From contig JAADGJ010000025.1 in assembly GCA_013152435.1 (NCBI GenBank), forward strand, positions 1 through 32,141: DNA of 32,141 nt, written 5' to 3'. Source of the stretch: Chloroflexota bacterium. Its GTDB lineage: Bacteria > Chloroflexota > Anaerolineae > DUEN01. Made by a program: the position numbers and the translations under genes. The stretch's first letter is position 1. Each line of letters starts with the position of its first letter. The notes below the pieces were generated by a model. The model worked only from the letters and a program-made list of their open reading frames with translations, was not told the origin of the DNA and made no database searches. Positions 6,561 to 13,770 of this stretch are shown one piece after another.

Positions 6561-8294
6561 ATGAGATCGCTGCGTTCCCTCAAGATCGTGTCCGGCATCA
6601 TGCTGCTGGCTATGTTGTTCCCGTTGTTGGCGGCATGTGCCCAGCCGGCCGCGGCACCGACGGCGATCCCGACGGCCACCCGACCGGCGACGTTGGTGGC
6701 GCCCCAACTGACCACGCCAGAGCCCACCGCCACGGCGGCTCCCGCGGAGGGCGAGGTCGTGGAGGGCGGCCACGTGACCATCGCCATGTGGAGCCCGCCT
6801 AACAATTTCAACGCCATCAATACCGACTCCAGCTACGGCTACTTCAACGTGAATATCATGTTCGAGACCCTGGTGCGCTTCAACGACGACATCAAGTTCA
6901 TCCCGCGCCTGGCCGATAGCTGGGAGATCAGCGAGGACAAGACCACATACACGTTCCACCTGAATCCCAACGCCAAATGGCACGATGGCACCCCGCTTAC
7001 GGCCGAGGATGTGGAGTTCACCATCTGGGCCATCACCCATCCCCAGATCGAGAGCAACCGGGGCAACAACATCTCCATGCTCAAGGGGCTGGAGGGGTCC
7101 AAGCGCCCGGAGGGCGTGGACACGGTGGAGGGCGTGAAGGTCATCGACGATCACACCATCCAGTTCATCACCAAGAACCCGGTGGATCCCCTGGCCTTCC
7201 TGGAGCTGGTGGGCACCGAGATCTGGATCATCCCCAAGCACATCCTGAAGGACATCCCGCCGGAGGAGTTCGACAAGGCCGACTTCTGGATGAACCCCAC
7301 GGTGGGGGCCGGGCCCTTCAAGTTCGTCCGCTACGAGACGGACCAGTTCGTCGAGTACGAGCGGAACGACGACTACTACCTGGGGCGTCCACACCTGGAT
7401 AAGCTCATCGTGAAGATCATCTCCCCGGCCACCATGGTCGCCCAGCTTGAGAAGGGGGAGGTGGACATCTCCGCCGGTGGCGGCATCGGCGACATCCCGC
7501 TGGATGACTGGGAGCGTGTGAAGAGCCTGCCCAACGTGGATGCCTACAGCTACCAGGACAACGGCTACCAGTACATGCTCATCAACCACGACGCCAGCCG
7601 GCCGTGGACCGACAAGCGTATCCGCCATGCGCTGGCGTACGGCATCAACCGCCAGCTCATCGTGGATAAGCTGCTGAAGGGCCAGGGCGTCGTCTGCCAG
7701 GGTCCCATCATCCCGGTCACCTACTACTACAATCCCGAGATCGAGGGGAAGTTCCCGTATGACCCGGACAAGGCTCGGGAGCTGCTCAAGGAGGCCGGAT
7801 GGGATCCCAACTACGAGGTCACGCTCATCGTGCCCATCGGCAACATCGTGCGTGAGCTCTCCGCCGATATCATCCAGGCCAACCTGACGGACATCGGCAT
7901 GAAGGTCAACGTCGAGAAGATGGACTTCCCCACGTTGATCTCGCGCTTCAAGAGCGGTGACTTCGACCTGGGTCTGGTGGGCTGGGGCGGCGTCCTGGAT
8001 CCGGACGTGCGCTCTCAGTATCAGACGGGTGCCACGTACAACTTCGGCCGGTTCAGCAGCCCGGTGATCGACGATCTGCTGGAGCGCGGCGCGAACACGG
8101 CCGACCCCGAGGAGCGCAAGAAGATCTACGACGAGTTCCAGCTCGCGTTCCTGGACGAGATGCCCATCGTCCCGCTGTACTGGCCGCTGCGCCTGGTGGC
8201 CATCAACAAGCGGGTGCACAACGCCCGCCACATCATCACCACCAACGGCCTGCTGCGCAACGTCCACGAATGGTGGGTGGAGGATGGCAAGTAA
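6561..8294 (+). CDS. Oligopeptide ABC transporter substrate-binding lipoprotein (SBP family 5)
   Basis: 577 residues. The signal sequence ends in the lipobox LLAAC (lipidated Cys26), followed by a Pro/Thr/Ala linker of about 40 residues (PTAIPTATRPATLV...) that spaces the domain from the membrane. The mature domain (about 70-570) has the family-5 features: LADSWEISEDKTTYTFHLNP, AKWHDGTPLTAEDVEFT, VGAGPFKF and RPWTDKRIRHALAYGINR. It binds extracellular oligopeptides or similar ligands and delivers them to DppBC. GGAGG lies 6 nt before the ATG. It is the last gene of the operon and is closed by the terminator at 8321-8355. The ligand cannot be read from the sequence. Confidence 0.95.
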   Translation: MRSLRSLKIVSGIMLLAMLFPLLAACAQPAAAPTAIPTATRPATLVAPQLTTPEPTATAAPAEGEVVEGGHVTIAMWSPPNNFNAINTDSSYGYFNVNIMFETLVRFNDDIKFIPRLADSWEISEDKTTYTFHLNPNAKWHDGTPLTAEDVEFTIWAITHPQIESNRGNNISMLKGLEGSKRPEGVDTVEGVKVIDDHTIQFITKNPVDPLAFLELVGTEIWIIPKHILKDIPPEEFDKADFWMNPTVGAGPFKFVRYETDQFVEYERNDDYYLGRPHLDKLIVKIISPATMVAQLEKGEVDISAGGGIGDIPLDDWERVKSLPNVDAYSYQDNGYQYMLINHDASRPWTDKRIRHALAYGINRQLIVDKLLKGQGVVCQGPIIPVTYYYNPEIEGKFPYDPDKARELLKEAGWDPNYEVTLIVPIGNIVRELSADIIQANLTDIGMKVNVEKMDFPTLISRFKSGDFDLGLVGWGGVLDPDVRSQYQTGATYNFGRFSSPVIDDLLERGANTADPEERKKIYDEFQLAFLDEMPIVPLYWPLRLVAINKRVHNARHIITTNGLLRNVHEWWVEDGK

Positions 8295-8320
8295 GGCGGT
8301 TGGGAAGTAGAGACGCAAGG

Positions 8321-8355
8321 AGGGGGCGGTGGATGCATTTCACCGCCCCCTTGTT
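8321..8355 (+). terminator. Rho-independent terminator of the peptide-uptake operon
   Basis: GGGGGCGGTG (8322-8331) pairs perfectly with CACCGCCCCC (8341-8350) around a 9-nt loop, followed by TTGTT. It lies 27 bp after the binding-protein stop codon. Confidence 0.85.
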
Positions 8356-8383
8356 ATGACTCAGGGCGAGTCGGCATTTCCTC

Positions 8384-8695
8384 AGAGCGTGTCTGAGAAA
8401 TGCCGTTATCCCCATGCTATGGGGAGGCCCGGATGGGCTCTGCCCATCCGGAGAAAGCCCTTCTTCTGCCTTCGACCCACCCGACCTCGGCCCGGGTCCT
8501 TCGGAAAAGGCGGAGAAAGGCAGGCGCAAGCCAGAAAAGTGGGTTTCTCGTGGAGGGGAGGTCCCCTCCACACCTCTCCCTGAGGAGCTGGTAACTGTGG
8601 GAGCCCCTCCGGGAAAAGTCCTTCTTCTGCCTTCGACCCACCCGGCCTCGGCCTGGATCCTTTGGAAAGGGCCGAGAAAGGCAGGCGCAGGTCAG
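8384..8695 (+). repeat. Structured dispersed repeat, copy A (one long copy plus partial tandem copy)
   Basis: The copy begins with AGAGCGTGTCTGAG (8384-8397), identical to the left end of copy B at 13553. It continues through the family's GC-rich hairpins, including a perfect 10-bp stem GTGGAGGGGA/TCCCCTCCAC (8550-8559 with 8562-8571), to GGAGCTGGTAACTG at about 8600. The right terminal repeat is missing. From about 8601 a second partial copy restarts at GAGCCCCTCCGGGAAAAG and runs to about 8695. The left end is itself palindromic: CTCAGA/TCTGAG nested in CGGCATTTC/GAAATGCCG (8372-8380 with 8397-8405). There is no credible ORF. The stretch 8356-8757 holds this repeat and no gene. Confidence 0.75.
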
Positions 8696-8757
8696 ATCTT
8701 ACGGGCCCTGGAGGGAAGAAGGCTCTCTTGCTCGGCGCTGGCCGCGCGTCTTCGATA

Positions 8758-9249
8758 TCACACCGGGGGTGGGGCACCCAGCGCGGCGGTGAACCCGCTG
8801 AGCAGCAGGACGGCGATTCCCAAGGCCATGTTGAGGAGCAGCAGGCTGGCGCTTAGCTTCTCCTGGGAAGGTGTGGCGGGCTCGTTGCGACGGCCGAGCA
8901 CCAGGCTCCGATACAGGGCCACGCCGATCATCGCCAGCACCAGGATATGCTTGATGGCCAGGGTAGCGGAGTAGGCGTTGCCGAAGGTCAGCAGGCCCTG
9001 GAACGCCGCGTTGCGTTTGGCCTGTAGGAGGCCGGTCACCAGCAGCCCCACAATGCTGATGTAGACCAATGTACTCAGGCGCCTCTGGATGGTGTCCGTC
9101 AGTTTCTTCAACTGGGGGCCCTTTCCCAGCGCCTCCCTGGCAGAGGGCAGGACGGTGATCCCCAGGGTGATCAGCCCGCCCACCCAAACGACGGTGAAGA
9201 GGTCATGCAGAAACGTGATGAGAGCGAATGCGATCTGTTTAGCAGCCAT
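8758..9249 (-). CDS. CopD-like four-helix membrane protein
   Basis: 163 residues with four predicted membrane helices (about 5-30, 58-78, 90-112 and 130-155). The first helix carries FLHDLFTVVWVGGLITLG, and helix 3 starts with IKHILVLAMIG; a His in helix 1 and the WVGG motif are typical of the CopD/copper-resistance D domain and related proteins. Members are thought to move copper or support cytochrome or haem-type redox chemistry in the membrane; the role here is not established. AAGGAGA lies upstream of the ATG at 9249. It is downstream of the DUF2202 lipoprotein on the same strand, separated by 153 bp containing a hairpin at 9328-9369. Confidence 0.65.
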   Translation of the reverse strand: MAAKQIAFALITFLHDLFTVVWVGGLITLGITVLPSAREALGKGPQLKKLTDTIQRRLSTLVYISIVGLLVTGLLQAKRNAAFQGLLTFGNAYSATLAIKHILVLAMIGVALYRSLVLGRRNEPATPSQEKLSASLLLLNMALGIAVLLLSGFTAALGAPPPV

Positions 9250-9327
9250 CGTGTTCTCCTTGAAAAGGGTGATTCGTCGTAAAGCCTTTGCCCAAATGGC
9301 GCTTCACCCGGGCGTGTAAACGGCCCA

Positions 9328-9369
9328 CGAGGCCGCCCTCACGGATCTCATCCGATGAGGGCGACCTCG
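9328..9369 (-). terminator. Long hairpin between the DUF2202 and CopD-like genes
   Basis: CGAGGCCGCCCTCA (9328-9341) pairs with TGAGGGCGACCTCG (9356-9369), 13 of 14 positions, with a 14-nt loop. It lies just downstream of the DUF2202 gene on the minus strand. No strong U-tract follows, so it may terminate weakly or protect the 3' end. Confidence 0.5.
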
Positions 9370-9402
9370 CCGTCAAGCTCCTCATTGAGCTGGACGTGCA
9401 TG

Positions 9403-10161
9403 TTACTTCTGGCCGTGTCCCCCGCGCTCCATGGGGGCGTTGACGATCTCGTTATAGGCATCCTGCGAGAGATACTGAGGCTGGTAGACCTTCCCGGTCT
9501 GGTTCTCCAGCGTTGAGGTGAAAGCTCGCAGGTGATTTCGGGAGCCCTTCATCAGGTTCTCGTAGACCAACTGGATGTCCGCCTTATCAGTCTGAGCGAG
9601 ACGCTCCTCCAGGTCGAGGATGTCGATCTCCTCGATGGCCGCCCCGACTTGCAGGGCGCTCTCGAGCGATTGGCTGCCCTCCTCGACCAGTTGGTCGTAG
9701 AGTGCCTGCAGCGTTGGGTTCGTGAACTCGCCGACGGCCTTGTCAGCGGACGGATCCGACAGGCTGTATCGGTCCAGCAGGGTCTTTACGGCGTCCATAT
9801 GGGCCTGCTCGCTCTTGGCGATGTTCTGGAAGATGGGAAGCTCCCACTTCTGGTAAAGGACCTGGTATACGTCCCGGGCCAGCTTCTCCTCTTCTCGCAT
9901 ATAGAGGAGGCCTTCGGCTTCGGCGTCGCTCAGCGTGCCCGCCGGGATCTGATCGAGGGCGTCGTTCAGGGCGGCCTGATCGAAGCTGGTGTTCCCCGCC
10001 TCATCGACCGTCACCGGTGCGATGGCGGTGGTGGGAGCAGCCGTCGGGGCCGCGGTGGGAGCTGCTGTCGGCGCCGTAGCCGGCAGCGCCGTGCATGCGG
10101 CCAATGCGACGATGGTAAGGAGAATCGCTCCGGTTAGGAGCTTGTTGATTCGGGTTGTCAT
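9403..10161 (-). CDS. DUF2202 ferritin-like lipoprotein
   Basis: 252 residues. The signal peptide ends in a lipobox at Cys23 (LTIVALAAC), followed by an Ala/Pro/Thr repeat linker (about 27-50). The remainder is a helical ferritin-like domain of the DUF2202 type with carboxylate/His motifs at REEEKLARDVY (about 89-99), SEQAHMDAV (E118, H121), EEIDILDLEERL and GSRNHLRAF. These positions are suited to a di-iron centre. The protein would be anchored outside the membrane. Its function is unknown; iron or oxidative-stress chemistry is an inference from the fold. AGGAGG precedes the ATG. Upstream, two direct repeats CTCATTGTA (10203-10211 and 10213-10221) may be a regulator site. Confidence 0.8.
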   Translation of the reverse strand: MTTRINKLLTGAILLTIVALAACTALPATAPTAAPTAAPTAAPTTAIAPVTVDEAGNTSFDQAALNDALDQIPAGTLSDAEAEGLLYMREEEKLARDVYQVLYQKWELPIFQNIAKSEQAHMDAVKTLLDRYSLSDPSADKAVGEFTNPTLQALYDQLVEEGSQSLESALQVGAAIEEIDILDLEERLAQTDKADIQLVYENLMKGSRNHLRAFTSTLENQTGKVYQPQYLSQDAYNEIVNAPMERGGHGQK

Positions 10162-10202
10162 AGGGCACCTCCTGAGTGCTTGTGTATCAACTTGATGGTC
10201 AA

Positions 10203-10221
10203 CTCATTGTATCTCATTGTA
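10203..10221. promoter_or_regulatory. Direct 9-bp repeat upstream of divergent genes
   Basis: CTCATTGTA occurs twice, separated by one T, in the 148-bp region between the divergent DUF2202 and M20 genes. On the minus strand each copy contains TACAAT, which resembles a -10 box for the DUF2202 gene, but no good -35 was found. Confidence 0.35.
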
Positions 10222-10309
10222 GCGGAGGATTGCGTAGGAGTTGTGGGTCATGTATGGAGATCTTGTGGAGATCCGGGGGCTCTCTTGAAACTGGATGAGG
10301 AGAGGGGCT

Positions 10310-11653
10310 ATGTCGGAATATGTTGGCTGGATCGACGCGCGACGTGAGGAACTGGTCGGCGATCTGCAGCGGCTGCTGCGCCAACCCAGCATCAGCGCCC
10401 AGGATCATGGCATCCGGGAGTGCGCGGCGCTGGTCGCCGAGATGTTGCAGTCGTGGGGGATCTCGACGCAGGTCCACGAGACGCCGCGGCATCCCGTCGT
10501 CACCGGCGAGCTGCGCGGCGAGGGGAACCGCACGCTCTTGATCTACGGGCATTACGATGTGCAGCCGCCGGAGCCGCTGGAGCTATGGGAGCACGACCCG
10601 TTTGGCGCGGAGATCGTGGATGGGCGGATATACGCCCGGGGTGCCGTGGACGACAAGGGGAACCTGCTAGCGGCGGTCGAGGCAGCGCGCGGGCTTCATG
10701 AGATGGGCCGGCTGCCGTGCAACATCAAATTCATCATCGAAGGGGAGGAGGAGATCTCCAGCCCGAACCTGTTGCCCTTCGTCCGGGCGCATCGGGATCT
10801 GCTCGCCGCCGATGCCCTGGCCGGGTTCGACGGCAACGTGACGCCCGGCGGCCGCCCCGAGGTGGTCCTGGGCATGAAGGGGATCTGCTACGTGGAGTTG
10901 GAGGCCGAGATCGGCCGGGATCAGCACTCGTCCAAGGCGCCGCTGGTGCCGAACCCCGCCTGGCGCCTGGTATGGGCGCTGAACAGCCTAAAAGGGCCGG
11001 ACGAGCGCGTTCGCGTCCCCGGGTTCTACGATGATGTGGTGCCGCCGACCCCCGAGGAGCTGGAGTTGTTAGAGCGCATGGAGTGGGACGAGGAGGCGTT
11101 GCGACAGGCCTGGGGGGTGCAACGGTTCCTGGGAGGGCGGACGGGGCAGGATGCCCGCGTGGCGCTGTTGTACGAGCCGACGTGCACGATTTGCGGCTTC
11201 CAGGCGGGGTACGCCGGGCCAGGCGCCAAGACGGTGCTGCCCGGAAAGGCCCGATGCAAGGTGGACTTCCGGCTGGTGCCGCGGCAGGATCCGGCGGATA
11301 TCTTCCGCAAGGTGCGGGCGCACCTGGACGCCCAGGGGTTCTCGGACGTGAAGATGACGCTCGTGGGCGCGCTGAAGGCATCCAAGACGCCTCTGGATGC
11401 GCCCGTGGCCCGCGCGCTAACCGAGGCGCTGTGGGAGACGTTCCAGGTGGAGCCCAACGTGCGCCCGCTGGTGGAGGGATCGGGGCCAGGGTACGTGTTC
11501 GAGGAGGCGCTGGGGATTCCGCAGGCCTACAGCGGCTTTGGGCCCACGGAGGACCGGCTGCATGCGCCCAACGAGTATATCACCGTGGAGGGCTACCTGA
11601 AGGGCATCGAGGCGTGCATGCGATTCTACGAGCGTTTCGGCTCGGCGGAGTAG
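10310..11653 (+). CDS. M20 family dipeptidase (canonical metal site)
   Basis: 447 residues from the ATG at 10310. The ATG at 10295 is rejected because it overlaps the purine-rich ribosome binding site AGGAG(AGGGG). Metal and catalytic residues are intact: YGHYDVQP (H81, D83), GAVDDKG (bridging D114), EGEEEIS (catalytic E146, metal E147), AGFDGN (D174) and the C-terminal HAPNEY. The insert (about 195-320) is the dimerisation or lid domain. It hydrolyses dipeptides or N-acyl amino acids in the cytoplasm with two zinc ions; the exact substrate is unknown. It is monocistronic, ended by a strong terminator, and is the functional-looking counterpart of the degenerate M20 protein at 3215. Confidence 0.93.
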   Translation: MSEYVGWIDARREELVGDLQRLLRQPSISAQDHGIRECAALVAEMLQSWGISTQVHETPRHPVVTGELRGEGNRTLLIYGHYDVQPPEPLELWEHDPFGAEIVDGRIYARGAVDDKGNLLAAVEAARGLHEMGRLPCNIKFIIEGEEEISSPNLLPFVRAHRDLLAADALAGFDGNVTPGGRPEVVLGMKGICYVELEAEIGRDQHSSKAPLVPNPAWRLVWALNSLKGPDERVRVPGFYDDVVPPTPEELELLERMEWDEEALRQAWGVQRFLGGRTGQDARVALLYEPTCTICGFQAGYAGPGAKTVLPGKARCKVDFRLVPRQDPADIFRKVRAHLDAQGFSDVKMTLVGALKASKTPLDAPVARALTEALWETFQVEPNVRPLVEGSGPGYVFEEALGIPQAYSGFGPTEDRLHAPNEYITVEGYLKGIEACMRFYERFGSAE

Positions 11654-11656
11654 AAA

Positions 11657-11694
11657 AAGAAGCCCGGGATCCCCAGGATCCCGGGCTTCTTGTT
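11657..11694. terminator. Bidirectional terminator, 16-bp perfect stem
   Basis: AAGAAGCCCGGGATCC (11657-11672) pairs perfectly with GGATCCCGGGCTTCTT (11676-11691) with a 3-nt loop. On the plus strand TTGTTT follows; on the minus strand the flank gives a run of five T. It serves the M20 gene and the convergent metalloprotease gene. Confidence 0.9.
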
Positions 11695-11787
11695 TGAGCA
11701 GCCCCCTGTTTTGTATGGGCATCTGCCGTCTTCTCGACGAGCCCCATCCGCTCGCATCGCGAAGTTTTGGATGACCCGATCTGCCGG

Positions 11788-13050
11788 CTAAGAGGTCTCT
11801 GGAAGCTTCCCCCCATTCCAGCCAGCGCAGGCCTCACGCGGTTCAACCGTCTTCGATGGATTCAGCAGGTCGAGGAGCAGATCTCGAGTGGACTTGTTGA
11901 AGGAGTCGTAGATGTCGCAACAGCGTTCGTAGAAGCGGACGAGCCCGTATTCCGCCTTGCCGACTTGCCATTCGGTGTCCCACCCCGCTCCGGGATGTTT
12001 CTCAAAGGCCCGCAGCACATCCCAGAAATCGAGATCTGGCGACCTTGGACATCCTGTCGGTATCATAGAGGCAATGCTGACCCTGGAACCGTTCTGATTA
12101 TCCGGGTACGTGTCGCTCGTGCCGAACAGGAACTTGTAGAAGCCGAACTTGCCCCGGGCGGTCAGGAGGTGTAGCCCGCTGGTGACGCCGAAGTCATTGC
12201 GCTCGATCATGTCGAGGTCGTACAGCCCCTTTTGGTGTAGGAATCTGCGGTTATAGGGCAGGCGCTTGTCCTGTCCCCAGATGTGGAAGAGCAACTCCTC
12301 CGCCGCGTACTGGGCGAACCCCTCGTGGAAGGCGATGTTCGGGTTCTCCTGGCGTCCATGGGTGTCCCAGTCGAAGCATATCGCGTCCAGCCAGTTCGCC
12401 GTGCCTTTGTTGTGGTCGTAGTTCCAGAGGTGCATCACCTCATGCAGCACGGTCTCAGCGCTCCACCATCGATCGTCCTGCCCCTTGTGGATGTAGGCCG
12501 TGCGGTCGATGCCATTCGCGTAGGGCACCCCGGAGATCACTTTCGCCGGATAGACGACGTTGATCTTCTTCTCGAAGGCGAAGTAGGGATCCTTGTCCAC
12601 CAGCGTATCGATCATCGTGCGGCATAGATACCAGGCGACGGCCTGTCGGCGATAGTCCTCCTCGCCGAGGTCACGGGCGCCGCCCGCCTTGAAGGTGCGC
12701 GTGCCGATGTCGATCGTTGGACCTTCCTTCTTGCTCGTGGACTTGTAGATGAGGTGCCAGTTTGATTCGAAGATATCAAGCTTAGCCCCTTTGATCTCCA
12801 GGTCGTCGGAGCGGAAGCGGACTCGCACACGGATGTATCGCTTCTGCTTGTTCTTATTCACACTCAAGGAGAAGCTCCCATCTGAACGGGTACGCACAGT
12901 ACCCCACTCATTCCATCCGATCGACGAGGAGATCGTAGAGCCCGAGACCTCCACTTCGATGCCCTTCAGATCGCGAATCTGCTTGCGACCCGTGGTTTCA
13001 TCCTCTTTAACCCGAATCCGTCCTTTGATAGTCCAAGTTTGCCTAGCCAT
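11788..13050 (-). CDS. Putative gluzincin metalloprotease with N-terminal beta-sandwich domain
   Basis: 420 residues, start supported by AAGGAGA 5-6 nt upstream. Residues about 5-115 are strand-rich (WTIKGRIRV, GIEVEVSG, GTVRTRSDGSFSLSV, RYIRVRVRFRS), like a transthyretin/CNA-B-type beta-sandwich. Residues 190-260 contain HEVMH (203-207) and, 36 residues on, FHEGFAQYAAEE (E243), which is the HExxH plus distal Glu arrangement of gluzincin (peptidase MA clan) enzymes. I do not recognise the exact family. No signal peptide or membrane segment is visible, so the site of action is unclear. It is Lys/Asp-rich relative to neighbouring proteins. It stands alone, convergent with the M20 gene, which fits an accessory, possibly acquired, gene. 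Catalysis is inferred from motifs only. Confidence 0.65.
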   Translation of the reverse strand: MARQTWTIKGRIRVKEDETTGRKQIRDLKGIEVEVSGSTISSSIGWNEWGTVRTRSDGSFSLSVNKNKQKRYIRVRVRFRSDDLEIKGAKLDIFESNWHLIYKSTSKKEGPTIDIGTRTFKAGGARDLGEEDYRRQAVAWYLCRTMIDTLVDKDPYFAFEKKINVVYPAKVISGVPYANGIDRTAYIHKGQDDRWWSAETVLHEVMHLWNYDHNKGTANWLDAICFDWDTHGRQENPNIAFHEGFAQYAAEELLFHIWGQDKRLPYNRRFLHQKGLYDLDMIERNDFGVTSGLHLLTARGKFGFYKFLFGTSDTYPDNQNGSRVSIASMIPTGCPRSPDLDFWDVLRAFEKHPGAGWDTEWQVGKAEYGLVRFYERCCDIYDSFNKSTRDLLLDLLNPSKTVEPREACAGWNGGKLPETS

Positions 13051-13552
13051 AGTCTTCTCCTTGGGCTAAGGGTCGGCGGCAGATGTCATCGCGTCCGCAC
13101 CAGGGGGAACGTCTCTTCGCTCTGGGGAGGGAAGATGCTCACCTGGAGGGCAAGCGGGAAGGGCGTTGTGGAAGGTGTTTGCTGGAGGATTTGTTTAGGC
13201 GGGCGTCGACTCAAGGCGCAGAGCCTGAGTCCCTAAAGCCGACCGGGAAGGTGCTCCGTCCGCGATCGTCCCAGGCAGAAGAGTGCTCAAATGCACTGCA
13301 ATGCAGCCGACATGGGGGAGGGCGGAAACCGCCTGGTCGAATGCATTATCAGTTTCCACAATTGCATGAAAATGCGATCGAAGACTGTAGCGAGCATTCC
13401 CATTTCCCGCCCTGTCCCTTGGGGAAAGGCGGGAGAGGGCTTCGCTCCCGGTTTCGGGCTCAGTGGCTTGAGCAGCCTTCAAGCGTACTCGGTTGCACAG
13501 CCCGAGGAGCGTCGTCCTTTGCTGTCTCAAAGGGAAGCTGGGGGCGTCTCTC
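13051..13552. other. Gene-free stretch upstream of the repeat B
   Basis: A plus-strand open frame here (13083-13565) has no family signature, no ribosome binding site and a composition like non-coding GC-rich DNA, so it is not annotated. A short dyad CCCGCC/GGCGGG lies at about 13408-13433. Nothing else was recognised. Confidence 0.5.
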
Positions 13553-13770
13553 AGAGCGTGTCTGAGGAATGCCATTGCTTTTGCTATGGGGAGCCCTCCG
13601 GAAAAAGCCCTTCTTCCGCCTTTGACCTGCCCGGCCTCGGCCTGGGCCCTTCGGGAAGGGCCGAGAAAGGCAGGTGCGGGCCGGAAAGGAGGGGTTTCCG
13701 TGGAGGAGACCTCCCCTCCACACCTCCCCCTGTGGAGCTGGTAGCTGAGGAAGCCCCTCAGACACGCTCT
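13553..13770 (+). repeat. Structured dispersed repeat, copy B (complete, with terminal inverted repeats)
   Basis: A 218-bp element bounded by perfect 15-bp terminal inverted repeats: AGAGCGTGTCTGAGG (13553-13567) and CCTCAGACACGCTCT (13756-13770). Inside are nested stems: CTCGGCC with GGCCGAG, GCCCTTC with GAAGGGC, and GTGGAGG with CCTCCAC. No protein is encoded and no target-site duplication is evident at the flanks. The size, inverted ends and dispersed copies resemble a MITE. The right end coincides with the stop codon of the neighbouring iron-sulphur gene. Confidence 0.8.

Noticed and set aside
6528-8318. 596-codon open frame antisense to the binding protein
   Set aside because: It overlaps a clear SBP family-5 gene and has shadow composition.
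8384-8695. CRISPR-like repeat array
   Set aside because: Units are long, divergent and without regular spacers; the pattern fits a structured dispersed repeat, and no cas genes are present.
13083-13565. 160-codon plus-strand frame
   Set aside because: No ribosome binding site or recognised motif, and it runs into the repeat B; looks like non-coding GC-rich DNA.
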